A DNA stretch of 35,432 bases from a virus. The notes below the pieces were generated by a model. It did no database searches. It saw only the letters and a program-made list of their open reading frames with translations, and was not told the origin of the DNA. Positions within the stretch are counted from its first letter, which is position 1; every line of letters begins with the position of its first letter. Both the position numbers and the translations under genes were made by a program. Below, piece by piece: positions 26,654 through 33,560 of the stretch. The stretch covers positions 1 to 35,432 of IMG/VR virus record IMGVR_UViG_3300031758_000265, one strand, 5' to 3'.

Positions 26654-27724
26654 ATGGCCGACTACATTCGCCCAACACCCCGCAACCCGATCCTTGGTCT
26701 GCTTGCTGACGCCTTAACGGGTGGCGTTCAATATATGCGCGACCCGCGCCGAGCGCAGCAGATGCAGGGACTCGGTGGCCTGCTCGCTGAAACCGGCATC
26801 CCCGCAACGATGGAGCGTCTGTCCTACGGCGAGCCTCTGACCAAGGGCAAAGGCATGACGACCCGCCTGCGCCCAGAGGCCGAGGCGGCGCTGATGACCT
26901 TGGGACCGGAAACTGTGCCGATTGGCCGGGGGGCTATGGCGGGTGTGAGGGCCACGAAGGGGTTGCCGGTGGGGGCCGCGACTGTGTATCACGGATCGCC
27001 GTATCGCTTCCAGCGTTTCGACCCCACGAAGATAGGATCAGGTGAGGGGGCGCAGGCTTACGGGTATGGGCACTATGTGGCTGAGTCTCCGGGGGTTGCG
27101 AAGGGTTATCAGGAAACTCTTTCATATAAAGCATTTGACCTATCACCAGAGGCTGAAAAAAGAGGACTAAATCTTTCTGCTGGTGCGCGTGGTGAGTTTA
27201 TGAGGCAAGCCAGAACTGAAGCGCCTCCTGAAGTTTTAGCAAAAAGATTGCAGAACGCTAATATTTCGGCAAGAGAGTTGCCACAAGAAAAATTGGCTGA
27301 TCTTTTCAAAGCATACAAAGAGCAGGGTGGGGGCGCCCTCTACACCATCGACCTCCCAGATCCCGCGATTGCTCGGATGCTGGACTATGACAGGCCATTT
27401 AGCCAGCAGCCTCAAGTTGTCAAAGATTTTTTAATAAACCAAGGTCGTCCAGTTTTAGAAACTTTCCAGCAGCTAAAGAAAAACCAAACAACAAGAGACG
27501 CTTACAGGACGATTATGGATATGCCTGGGAAGACGTTGCTTGACGTTTTTGGGAAAGGTGGGCAAACAGAGGAAATGCTGCGTCAAGCAGGCATCCCAGG
27601 CATTCGCTACCTAGACCAAGGCTCTCGCGGCGCAGGCCAAGGAACCAGCAACTTCGTCGTTTTCCCGGGCGAGGAAGATCTGCTGCGAATCCTTAGCGTC
27701 GAAGGCGGCCTTCTCGCCCCTTAA
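26654..27724 (+). CDS. Probable ADP-ribosyltransferase, ART-PolyVal-like, 356 aa
   Basis: The N-terminus (residues 1-60) resembles the start of phage ejection proteins. Residues 110-145 contain VYHGSPYRFQRFDPTKIG and EGAQAYGYGHYVAE, the conserved start of the ART fold in polyvalent phage proteins, with H113 and the Y/H of GYGHY as likely NAD-binding residues. LYTIDLPD (229-236) and IRYLDQGSR plus TSNFVVFPGEEDLL (317-344) complete the family pattern. It may be injected and modify host proteins early in infection. Target and activity are inferred. Codons in 27110-27330 and 27415-27560 are clearly AT-richer than the rest. Confidence 0.72.
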   Translation: MADYIRPTPRNPILGLLADALTGGVQYMRDPRRAQQMQGLGGLLAETGIPATMERLSYGEPLTKGKGMTTRLRPEAEAALMTLGPETVPIGRGAMAGVRATKGLPVGAATVYHGSPYRFQRFDPTKIGSGEGAQAYGYGHYVAESPGVAKGYQETLSYKAFDLSPEAEKRGLNLSAGARGEFMRQARTEAPPEVLAKRLQNANISARELPQEKLADLFKAYKEQGGGALYTIDLPDPAIARMLDYDRPFSQQPQVVKDFLINQGRPVLETFQQLKKNQTTRDAYRTIMDMPGKTLLDVFGKGGQTEEMLRQAGIPGIRYLDQGSRGAGQGTSNFVVFPGEEDLLRILSVEGGLLAP

Positions 27725-28428
27725 CGCGCCCGCCTCTCAATCAGCTCCAGCACCTCGCGGTCCTCGGCCTGCTCCGCAGTCGGCGCAAACAGAGCGCGGT
27801 TACGCGAGGCAGCGCCTTCGCGTGGATCGCAGAGGTAATACACCGCCAAGGACTTGCGGTGCTGTCCTACAGGACACGCTACAGGCTCAGGCAGGCCATG
27901 CCAAGCGTTTGTCGTGTCGAAGATCACAGCGCGATTGAACAGCGGTGCGATGGACTTCACAAGTTCACCGGGCTTGCCATTGTCATCGCGCCACAGGCCG
28001 AGCGCGCCGCCCCACGACTCATCCCAGTCAGGGGTCAGATACACGATCAGGTTGAGGCGGCGCTCGAGGCCGAGCTTGGGATGGATGCTGTAGTCGAGGT
28101 GCGTGTTGAGCTTGCCGCCTGATCCGTGAATGTGCAGACCGCCGCCGTGAAGGCCGTGGTCCGGGTAGAGATTGCACCGCGTCAGCCGCTCAAAGAGGCT
28201 TATGCACTCAAACGAGTTGATGTCAGTGAAGAACTTGTACAAGGCCGGCGTGAAGGCGTGGTAGTTGTTCAGCGTCTTCTTGACCTCGACGGCGTTGTCG
28301 TATGTATGCCACAGGTCGCAGCCGAATGGCGGGAACTCATCGGCAAGCTGACGCGCCAGAGAGTCCTCGAAGAATCCGTCAATGACTAGGTGAGGAAACG
28401 GATCTAGGCTGTCCCAGTCTTGGATCAT
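27721..28428 (-). CDS. 2-oxoglutarate/Fe(II)-dependent oxygenase
   Basis: A 235-residue hydroxylase-type enzyme with a double-stranded beta-helix fold. The iron ligands are H110 and D112 (THLDYSIHP) and H177 (NAWHGLPEP); R191 (RKSLAVYY) would bind 2-oxoglutarate. ERRLNLIVYLTPDWDESWGG is typical of prolyl-hydroxylase-like 2OG oxygenases often carried by aquatic phages. Substrate unknown: protein, nucleic acid or a small molecule. It is last in the leftward operon, coupled to the resolvase by ATGA. Its TAA and the TAA of the convergent gene share the bases TTAA (27721-27724). Confidence 0.88.
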   Translation of the reverse strand: MIQDWDSLDPFPHLVIDGFFEDSLARQLADEFPPFGCDLWHTYDNAVEVKKTLNNYHAFTPALYKFFTDINSFECISLFERLTRCNLYPDHGLHGGGLHIHGSGGKLNTHLDYSIHPKLGLERRLNLIVYLTPDWDESWGGALGLWRDDNGKPGELVKSIAPLFNRAVIFDTTNAWHGLPEPVACPVGQHRKSLAVYYLCDPREGAASRNRALFAPTAEQAEDREVLELIERRAR

Positions 28429-28889
28429 CTGCTGGCACCGTAAGCCGCGATCAGCACAGCATCGCTGCGGCCATCGTCCTTAACCCGAGCGAACTGGGCA
28501 GCGTGCGTGGGGAAAAGCTGGGCGGCGCGGTAGCGCGAGCCGTCCTTGCCCTGCGGCACATCGAGCGCCTTCTGCCAGGTTCGCGGTGGGATCGTGGTGG
28601 TGGGGATGTCCAGAGCCGCGAGGATGCCGAGGACAACGCCCAGGCTCTGGCCCATAGAGAACATCGAGGTGACGCCTTGGCCTGGCATCGCGTTGAGGCG
28701 CTCGAGGTACGCGCTGGCGGGTGCTGCTTGTTTGATAAGGCGTGCGAGTTCTGCGGCGTTGACCATGCGCTTGTTCTTACCGTTACGCTCCATGCTGAAG
28801 GTCGGCATATCGTGGACTTCGATCAGTCGATCTCCATCGACCACCGCCAGAGCGCCATTGAGGCCGATGTCGATGCCCAGGGTTCTCAC
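28425..28889 (-). CDS. RuvC-like Holliday junction resolvase
   Basis: A 154-residue structure-specific endonuclease of the RNase H fold. Key residues visible: D7 in GIDIGLNGALAV, E63 in AYLERLNAMPGQG, and D139/D143 in KDDGRSDAVLIAAYG. It would resolve branched replication or recombination intermediates before packaging. Length is slightly short for bacterial RuvC but normal for phage versions. It lies between the HTH regulator and the oxygenase, overlapping each by four bases, so the three are made from one mRNA. Confidence 0.92.
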   Translation of the reverse strand: MRTLGIDIGLNGALAVVDGDRLIEVHDMPTFSMERNGKNKRMVNAAELARLIKQAAPASAYLERLNAMPGQGVTSMFSMGQSLGVVLGILAALDIPTTTIPPRTWQKALDVPQGKDGSRYRAAQLFPTHAAQFARVKDDGRSDAVLIAAYGASR

Positions 28890-29128
28890 GCCTGCTCGGC
28901 CTTTTCCTGGGACTCTGAGAGCTTTTGAAGGCGTGCAGCCACCAGGGCATCGACTGCCTGCTCCAGACGCCTGACGGCGCTGTAAAGCGGCTCCGTGACG
29001 CCGTTAGACCAGCGGCTTACCTGCGACTGATCGACCTCCGCGACTCGGCAGACGTCGCTGATCCTGAAGCCGGCAGCCTCGGCTCTGGCCTTGATGTCAG
29101 AAAGTGCTTGCTGGGCGAGGGTGTTCAT
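28886..29128 (-). CDS. Small HTH (Cro/CI-like) DNA-binding protein, 80 aa
   Basis: An 80-residue protein with a helix-turn-helix at about residues 22-45 (ISDVCRVAEVDQSQVSRWSNG) followed by a charged helix that could dimerise. It is first in the leftward operon. A good promoter lies so close to its ATG that the mRNA would be leaderless or nearly so. The palindrome TGACTTATCAGTCA overlaps the -35 box and is a natural operator for self-regulation. It could control the choice between the divergent operons. No integrase accompanies it, so a lysogeny role is doubtful. Confidence 0.85.
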   Translation of the reverse strand: MNTLAQQALSDIKARAEAAGFRISDVCRVAEVDQSQVSRWSNGVTEPLYSAVRRLEQAVDALVAARLQKLSESQEKAEQA

Positions 29129-29135
29129 GCCTAGA

Positions 29136-29165
29136 ATTGTAAGCCCAGCATGACTTATCAGTCAA
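29136..29165 (-). promoter_or_regulatory. Sigma70-like promoter for the leftward operon
   Basis: On the minus strand TTGACT (29160-29165) and TACAAT (29136-29141) are separated by 18 bases. The start point would fall within a few bases of the ATG at 29128, so the message is probably leaderless or has a very short leader; no ribosome-binding site fits between. Confidence 0.7.
29151..29164. promoter_or_regulatory. Candidate operator, palindrome TGACTTATCAGTCA
   Basis: Five-base perfect arms TGACT (29151-29155) and AGTCA (29160-29164) around a four-base spacer, overlapping the -35 box of the leftward promoter. A related sequence, TGATTCAGTCA, overlaps the -10 box of the rightward promoter at 29340-29350, and both share TCAGTCA. 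The HTH protein encoded next to it is the obvious candidate binder. Confidence 0.45.
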
Positions 29166-29175
29166 ATGGGTAGGC

Positions 29176-29204
29176 AAAAAGGGGGCGAGGTACAACCCCG
29201 CCCC
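29176..29204 (-). terminator. Leftward rho-independent terminator
   Basis: Read on the minus strand, GGGGCGGGG (29204-29196) pairs with CCTCGCCCC (29190-29182) with one G.T pair around a five-base loop, followed by CTTTTT (29181-29176). It lies just upstream of the leftward promoter and would stop leftward transcripts that begin farther right, protecting the HTH operon from readthrough. Confidence 0.75.
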
Positions 29205-29270
29205 GAAGCATGGCAACTGCGGGGAGACACCGCAGCTAGAGGCGTGAGAAACTCAAAAACCCGCGCCTCA
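29176..29270 (-). ncRNA. Candidate small structured RNA ending in the leftward terminator
   Basis: Three hairpins follow one another: GAGGCG/CGCCTC (29239-29244 with 29264-29269) enclosing TGAG/CTCA (29245-29248 with 29252-29255); CTGCGG/CCGCAG (29217-29222 with 29230-29235); and the terminator (29176-29204). A terminator with no gene in front of it on that strand suggests a short leftward transcript. I see no convincing promoter for it. The same hairpins could instead act in a rightward transcript or as protein sites, so this is a weak call. The stretch 29129-29375 has no gene. Confidence 0.35.
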
Positions 29271-29315
29271 CGGTTGATTATCCTGCCCGGAATAGTTGAG
29301 TAGAGTGTAGGGGAG

Positions 29316-29343
29316 TTGACAAGATCTGCAAATGCTATATGAT
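29316..29343 (+). promoter_or_regulatory. Strong sigma70-like promoter for the rightward early operon
   Basis: TTGACA (29316-29321, perfect) and TATGAT (29338-29343, one mismatch) are 16 bases apart. The start would fall near 29350. The leader reaches the ATG at 29376, with GGAAG as ribosome-binding site. This is the best promoter I see in the window and probably drives all genes to the terminator at 33510-33537. TGATTCAGTCA (29340-29350) overlaps it and may be an operator. Confidence 0.8.
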
Positions 29344-29375
29344 TCAGTCATCAGCAACCAACCGGAAGAAACGAA

Positions 29376-29585
29376 ATGACCAAAGAAGTTACGACGATGC
29401 GCCTGATGTCTTTCAGCAATAAAGAGTACGGCATCACTAGCCACATCACGCTGATCTCAAAAGGTTTCAGCGTGACACTGTTTGATGATGACGCGCAGCT
29501 ATTTGTTGGCATTGCAGCTATTTATCCGGACATTGAACGTGCAATCAAAAAAGCAAAAGAGATCGTCAACCTCGAAACAGCTTAA
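29376..29585 (+). CDS. Hypothetical early protein, 69 aa
   Basis: First gene behind the rightward promoter. A 69-residue protein with a beta-strand-rich middle (SHITLISKGFSVTLFDDDAQ) and a helical end (DIERAIKKAKEIVNLETA). No family recognised. GGAAG lies nine bases before the ATG; an internal ATG at 29397 is possible. First-expressed small phage genes often act against host functions, but nothing in the sequence shows that here. A hairpin follows eight bases after the stop. Confidence 0.72.
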   Translation: MTKEVTTMRLMSFSNKEYGITSHITLISKGFSVTLFDDDAQLFVGIAAIYPDIERAIKKAKEIVNLETA

Positions 29586-29592
29586 TCACCCC

Positions 29593-29610
29593 GCCCGGCG
29601 CAAGCCGGGC
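29593..29610 (+). other. GC-rich hairpin after the first early gene
   Basis: A perfect seven-base-pair stem GCCCGGC/GCCGGGC with a GCAA loop, without a following T-run. It sits between the first early gene and the AAGGAG ribosome-binding site of the next one. It may protect an mRNA end or attenuate partly, but it is not a normal terminator. Confidence 0.55.
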
Positions 29611-29632
29611 TTCACCACCAAGGAGACCCACA

Positions 29633-29806
29633 ATGAACACCACCCGCCGCCACCCGCGCACACTGGAACAGGCTTTCGGACCATACGAGCGAGGCCACAT
29701 CTATGAGGAAATCGAACCTCTGCCGCTGTGCGACAAGGTGATCCTCGCAATCAGCGGCAGCATCGCCGTGGGTCTGCTGACCTGTATGCTGTTTGGGGTG
29801 ATCTGA
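29633..29806 (+). CDS. Small membrane protein, 57 aa
   Basis: Starts MNTTRRHPRTLEQAFGPYER, a pattern (RRxPRTLxxAFGPY) I recognise from small proteins of phages and prophages of beta- and gammaproteobacteria. Residues 36-56 form a single membrane segment at the C-terminus. AAGGAG lies eight bases before the ATG. Its TGA overlaps the next ATG. Function unknown. Confidence 0.75.
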   Translation: MNTTRRHPRTLEQAFGPYERGHIYEEIEPLPLCDKVILAISGSIAVGLLTCMLFGVI

Positions 29807-30015
29807 TGAAGGGTCAGCAACTCCAAGAGATCGTCGAGCAGATTGCCACTGAGATGGCCCCGCGCTCAAGCGCGCTCGGAGTCCTGACCTCTGCTGACTT
29901 GCGCCAGATCATTGAGCGCGCGGCAGAGCAGGGGGCCATTGCCGGCTGGCTGTGCGGTATGCGCACCGCGAGCAACATCGTTAAGCAGCAGAAGGAGGCA
30001 TTGAGCCATGACTGA
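29806..30015 (+). CDS. Small early protein, 69 aa
   Basis: A 69-residue helical protein (KGQQLQEIVEQIATEM, then TSADLRQIIERAAEQGAIAG). No family recognised and no membrane segment predicted with confidence, though AGWLCGM is moderately hydrophobic. I choose the ATG at 29806, overlapping the previous TGA (TGATG); the frame is open further upstream inside the previous gene. It overlaps the next gene by eight bases. Confidence 0.72.
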   Translation: MKGQQLQEIVEQIATEMAPRSSALGVLTSADLRQIIERAAEQGAIAGWLCGMRTASNIVKQQKEALSHD

Positions 30016-30220
30016 CGACGAGATCATGAAGCTCTGGCGCCAGCACTACGAGGTGCTGGGTTTCGCGCACGCGCTGATGGAGAAGATGAAGCAGGAGCCG
30101 CAGCGCGAGCCTGTCGCGTACATCGCCACGAATGCGCTGGGTCTGAAGTTCTTCCGCTCGCGCCGGCCTGATGACGTTTACAACCCTGTGCCACTCTATG
30201 ACTTGAGGGGCAAGCCGTGA
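30008..30220 (+). CDS. Small early protein, 70 aa
   Basis: A 70-residue protein beginning MTDDEIMKLWRQHYEVLGFAHALMEKM and ending EPVAYIATNALGLKFFRSRR...VPLYDL. The EPVAY element followed by a C-terminal VPLY segment is common in phage early proteins of the Ea22-like kind, whose role is unknown. It shares the MTDxEIM start with the next gene, so the two may be distant duplicates. Overlaps on both sides mark translational coupling. Confidence 0.72.
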   Translation: MTDDEIMKLWRQHYEVLGFAHALMEKMKQEPQREPVAYIATNALGLKFFRSRRPDDVYNPVPLYDLRGKP

Positions 30221-30723
30221 CTGACCGCGAGATCATGCAGCAGGCGCTGGAGGCTTTACAAGCAGTAAGAGATACACCAGCAAGCGCAGACGAGATTCAG
30301 CGTGCTTGGATCGTGTCTGATCTGCTGCAAAGGAGGCTGGCGCAGCCAGAGCAGGAGCCTGTGGTGTACGAAAACTTGGCTACTGAGCTTTTTGTGATTG
30401 CCCAAACATCACCAGCAGATGACGGCTTTTCGGACACTATTGAACGCATTAAATTGTGGTTGCGAGAACATTTCTCCACCCCACCACAGCGCACATGGGT
30501 AGGCAGTGGCGACCTCGAAGACTCAAACGCTTACTTAACCCCACCACGGCCAAAGCAGGAGCTTGTCATCGACTGCCCGAGGTGCGGTCATTGCTGCCCA
30601 CAGCGCAAGCCGCTGACGGATGAGGAGATTGAAAGGGCTTGTGTGCCGCTTGGCGCGGCAATGCTGTCTTTTACAGAAGTCGCCCGAGCCATTGAAGCCA
30701 AGTTAAAGGAGAAGAACACATGA
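30217..30723 (+). CDS. Early protein with a CxxCxxCC cluster, 168 aa
   Basis: Starts MTDREIMQQALEALQAV, an Ea22-like phage opening, and then has a variable middle with QEPVVYENLATELFV and TPPQRTWVG. C120, C123, C126 and C127 (CPRCGHCC) form a zinc-knuckle-like cluster, and the C-terminus is helical (TDEEIERACVPLGAAM). Modules of this type are shuffled between phage proteins. Function unknown. It overlaps the flanking genes by four bases each. Confidence 0.75.
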   Translation: MTDREIMQQALEALQAVRDTPASADEIQRAWIVSDLLQRRLAQPEQEPVVYENLATELFVIAQTSPADDGFSDTIERIKLWLREHFSTPPQRTWVGSGDLEDSNAYLTPPRPKQELVIDCPRCGHCCPQRKPLTDEEIERACVPLGAAMLSFTEVARAIEAKLKEKNT

Positions 30724-31064
30724 CCAAAGAAGACATCACCCGCATGGCGCGGGAGGCTGGTTTTGTTGGATTTGATGGCGAAAACAAATGCCTGCGTGAA
30801 TTTGCCGCCCTTGTCGTTGCTGCCGAGCGCGAGCGCATCATTGCGGCAAATGCGCCGGAGATAGAACGCTGCAACGCTTACATAAAAGAACTTGAAGAAT
30901 CGATGCCATCAAAAATTCTCAGAGTTCTTGAAGCGGCAGTTAAGGCAGAGAGGGAGGCGTGTGCTGCATTGCTTGAAGAAAATGCGATGGCTTGCGAGAA
31001 CCCGATTTACCGCAGCCTGCTGCAAGCAAATGCACACGCAATCCGCGAGATGGGCAAGCCGTGA
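30720..31064 (+). CDS. Early helical protein, 114 aa
   Basis: A 114-residue, mainly helical protein: MTKEDITRMAREAGFVGF, then LREFAALVVAAERERIIAAN and a second helical repeat AAVKAEREACAALLEENA. The MAREAG..REFAALVAAAERE pattern is common in small phage early proteins of unknown function. It overlaps its neighbours by ATGA and GTGA, so it is part of the coupled early train. Confidence 0.75.
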   Translation: MTKEDITRMAREAGFVGFDGENKCLREFAALVVAAERERIIAANAPEIERCNAYIKELEESMPSKILRVLEAAVKAEREACAALLEENAMACENPIYRSLLQANAHAIREMGKP

Positions 31065-31249
31065 AGCTCATAGACTACGCCGGCCTGGCTGCGATGGTCA
31101 TCATCAGCGCTTCAGTCATGATCGGCGCGATGTGGCTATCGGCAAAGATGCCGCGAGCACCGAGAGATCACCTGTGCCAGATCGCTGAGATCAGCCCAGA
31201 CATCACCACGAAGGAGAGGCAGCGATGCCGGCAGCTAAGGGCAAAGTGA
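31061..31249 (+). CDS. Small membrane protein with two cysteines, 62 aa
   Basis: GTG start overlapping the previous TGA (GTGA). Residues 6-28 form a membrane segment, followed by a short exposed tail with C39 and C56 (HLCQIAEISPDITTKERQRCR) that could pair in the periplasm. No family is recognised with certainty. Size and layout recall small lysis or exclusion proteins, but it lies in the early region, far from the holin. The next gene starts 25 bases before its end. Confidence 0.68.
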   Translation: MKLIDYAGLAAMVIISASVMIGAMWLSAKMPRAPRDHLCQIAEISPDITTKERQRCRQLRAK

Positions 31250-31503
31250 ATGCAAACCGCATCAAGGATGTGCGAATACTCCTTCGCGCAGCGCCTGATG
31301 GGCTGACTGTTCAGGAGATCATGGCTCTCTTGCCGCGAGTCGATGAGACGCATCTCTCGCGCATATTGCGAGCAATGCCAGACTCATACATTGACCGCTG
31401 GGTCAGCATCACAGGCGCTCGCTGGCACCGGGCGGTGTGGGCCGTGGTGATACCACCAGAAGATTGCCCCAGACCTCACAGAAAGAATGACTATGACTAC
31501 TGA
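31225..31503 (+). CDS. Winged-helix-like early protein, 92 aa
   Basis: Residues 12-62 (RIKDVRILLRAAPDGLTVQEIMALLPRVDETHLSRILRAM) look like a winged helix-turn-helix with the recognition helix around ETHLSRIL, followed by a strand pair (YIDRWVSITGARWHRAVWAVV). It may bind DNA and regulate phage or host genes. It overlaps the preceding gene by 25 bases and the next by 17. AAGGAGAGG supplies the ribosome-binding site inside the preceding gene. Confidence 0.7.
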   Translation: MPAAKGKVNANRIKDVRILLRAAPDGLTVQEIMALLPRVDETHLSRILRAMPDSYIDRWVSITGARWHRAVWAVVIPPEDCPRPHRKNDYDY

Positions 31504-31729
31504 AACACCACTGACAGAAAGCGAGCGCAGCATCATGCGCCAGCACATCATCTTCCTCGGCACACAACTCGAGGCAGAGCGAAAAAGCAACCAGCAGAAA
31601 GCAGAATTGCTAAAGCGCCTTCAGGACAGAGAAGACCTGGGGTGGGCCGTAAGCGATGAGGTGCGCTCCATCGCGTATCGGCTACTCATTGATGACGCCT
31701 TCAGGAGCCGGGAGATCAGCAATGCTTGA
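31487..31729 (+). CDS. Small early coiled-coil protein, 80 aa
   Basis: An 80-residue charged helical protein (RQHIIFLGTQLEAERKSNQQKAELLKRL) likely to form a short coiled coil. No membrane segment or catalytic motif. The ATG at 31487 lies within the preceding gene; a second ATG at 31493 is equally possible. It overlaps the nuclease gene downstream by eight bases, so it may be translated in step with it. Confidence 0.68.
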   Translation: MTMTTETPLTESERSIMRQHIIFLGTQLEAERKSNQQKAELLKRLQDREDLGWAVSDEVRSIAYRLLIDDAFRSREISNA

Positions 31730-32831
31730 ACTGCGACCATCAGCAGCCTCGCGCTGGATCGCGTGCCCAGCGAGCGCCCTACTATCTAAGGACATCCCTC
31801 CAACGCCATCAGGAGATGCAGCGCAAGCTGGCACAGCCATTCATGCGCTTGCGGAGCATTGCTACCAGTTCGACGAAGACCCGTCAGACTACGAAGGCGA
31901 GTCGATGGAAGGCGTTAAGTTCGCTAAGTGGCACTGCGAGATGGCCGCGAGCCATGTCGAGGCGATTAAGGATCTCGAGAAGTTTGCTGGCCGAGGAGAC
32001 GTCAAGGTCGAGGAGAAGGTAAGCTACTGCGAGAGCGAGGCCGTCAGGCTCAGAGGCACCGCAGACTGCATTGCGCTGGCTAAGGCGCGCAGCACCATCG
32101 TCGTACTCGACCTCAAGACAGGCGCGCAGTACGTCGATGAGGACTCGGATCAGCTAAAGATCTACGCGCTAGGTGCAATAAAAAAATTCAACCTCGACGT
32201 CAGCGAGGTCGAGCTACAGATCAATCAACCGCGCACTGGAGGACTTCGCATCTACTCGATGACGATTCACGAACTCAGGCAGTGGGAGCAGTCCACACTC
32301 ATCCCGGCCATCATCGCGGCGACAGATCCAGCAACGCAGCCAACGCCATCTGAGAAGGCGTGCCAGTACTGTCCAGCAAAGCTGACATGCCCAGCGCAGG
32401 CCGCTGCTTTTGAGCTTGTGGCGCAGCAGGAGCCGGCCATCACCACGATGAGCAAGGACGAGATCAAGCAGGTCATGGTGCGCCTTACAGATCAGCAGGT
32501 CAGCGATCTCCTCGACCGCGCGCCAATCGTCGAGGCATTCGTGGATGCGCTGCGCAAGCACGCGAAGGAGCGCATGGAGCAGGGCGGCGTGCTGCCGGGA
32601 TGGCAACTCGCACCCAAGCGCGCTACGCGCAAGTGGGTCAGCGAGGAGTCAGCAAAGCAAGCACTCACTGAGGCTGGGGTGCCTGTTGATAAGCTGTACA
32701 CAACTGATTTCATTTCGCCAGCAGATGCAGAGAAGCTGCTGGACAAAGAGCAAAGGGAGATCCTTGAAGGGCTGACCAAGAAGGAAAGCTCGGGGACCAC
32801 CATTGCACGCGACGCAAGCCTGCGTCAATAA
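31722..32831 (+). CDS. DUF2800-type PD-(D/E)XK nuclease (RecB/Cas4-like)
   Basis: A 369-residue exonuclease-type protein. After PSAASRWIACPASALL, the catalytic motifs are GTADC (D115), VLDLKTG (D130, K132) and DQLKIYAL (Q144...Y148). C15 together with C214, C217 and C223 (CQYCPAKLTC) gives the four-cysteine iron-sulphur site of Cas4/AddB-like enzymes. It would process DNA ends in replication or recombination. I choose the ATG at 31722, which matches the family start; an upstream in-frame ATG is inside the previous gene. The SSB-like gene follows after 46 bases. Confidence 0.88.
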   Translation: MLELRPSAASRWIACPASALLSKDIPPTPSGDAAQAGTAIHALAEHCYQFDEDPSDYEGESMEGVKFAKWHCEMAASHVEAIKDLEKFAGRGDVKVEEKVSYCESEAVRLRGTADCIALAKARSTIVVLDLKTGAQYVDEDSDQLKIYALGAIKKFNLDVSEVELQINQPRTGGLRIYSMTIHELRQWEQSTLIPAIIAATDPATQPTPSEKACQYCPAKLTCPAQAAAFELVAQQEPAITTMSKDEIKQVMVRLTDQQVSDLLDRAPIVEAFVDALRKHAKERMEQGGVLPGWQLAPKRATRKWVSEESAKQALTEAGVPVDKLYTTDFISPADAEKLLDKEQREILEGLTKKESSGTTIARDASLRQ

Positions 32832-32877
32832 TGCCCATCCCGGGCACAACCCTCAACTACAGAAAGCGAAACTTCAA

Positions 32878-33492
32878 ATGCTTAATCTCTCATCTGGCGG
32901 CGGCAGCGGAAACTTCATCCGATTCAGCCCCGCGGCGAATGCATGGACAAACTCGAGCGGCGAGGAGATCCAGATCAAAAAAGTTGTCTTTGACATCGAC
33001 AACGTGCAAACAGGGTGGCTCCTTCTCGGAGTCGGTGTGCGCGAGTGGCAACCCGATGCGGCCGTAGGCAAGAAAGGCGCACAGCCGTCACCAGACCATA
33101 AGCGCGGGTTCTCCGTGAAGTTCTATAACAAGCAACTCGGCACCTGCGAGTGGAGCAGCAACGGTGTCGGCCCCAACATGGGCCTCGAGGCGTTGTATCT
33201 GAAGTGCATGGAGGAGCGTAAAGCATTGCCGCTAAATCAGTCACTGCTTCCCGTCATTGAGTACAAGGGATCGAAGATGGAGAAGATCGGCAAGGGCACA
33301 ACCCGCATCCCGCAATTTGACGTCACCGATTGGATCGCCAGGCCAGCAGGGATGGATGAGTCTGGTGGTGGTGGCATGGAGGAGGAGTATGTTGCAGCGG
33401 CACCTGCACCAGCACCTGCACCTGCACCTGCCCGTGCGCCTGCGGCGAAGACGCCAGCGCAGGCGGCGGTGGATGACGACGAGATGTTTTGA
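32878..33492 (+). CDS. SSB-like single-strand DNA-binding protein, 204 aa
   Basis: A 204-residue protein with an OB-like first part (residues 10-155: FIRFSPAANAW, KKVVFDIDNVQTGWLLLG, GFSVKFYN, GLEALYLKCM). It is followed by a flexible tail of Gly, Pro and Ala (residues 160-197) and the acidic tip DDDEMF, a hallmark of SSB proteins that recruit partners. The tail contains an imperfect GCACCT-type hexamer repeat. I choose the ATG at 32878. An out-of-frame ATG at 32831 lies upstream. It pairs with the preceding nuclease gene, as is common in phage recombination modules. Confidence 0.82.
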   Translation: MLNLSSGGGSGNFIRFSPAANAWTNSSGEEIQIKKVVFDIDNVQTGWLLLGVGVREWQPDAAVGKKGAQPSPDHKRGFSVKFYNKQLGTCEWSSNGVGPNMGLEALYLKCMEERKALPLNQSLLPVIEYKGSKMEKIGKGTTRIPQFDVTDWIARPAGMDESGGGGMEEEYVAAAPAPAPAPAPARAPAAKTPAQAAVDDDEMF

Positions 33493-33509
33493 CTCGATGC
33501 GATAAAAGG

Positions 33510-33537
33510 AACCGGGGCCGCGTGTCCCGGTTTTTTT
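33510..33537 (+). terminator. Strong rho-independent terminator after the SSB-like gene
   Basis: Stem AACCGGG (33510-33516) with CCCGGTT (33526-33532) around a nine-base loop, continuing into a run of seven T (33531-33537). It closes the early operon. The primase-helicase starts only 24 bases beyond it, so that gene needs readthrough, antitermination or a promoter I cannot see. Confidence 0.92.
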
Positions 33538-33560
33538 GACTCTAAAAATGAAAGCTGCAA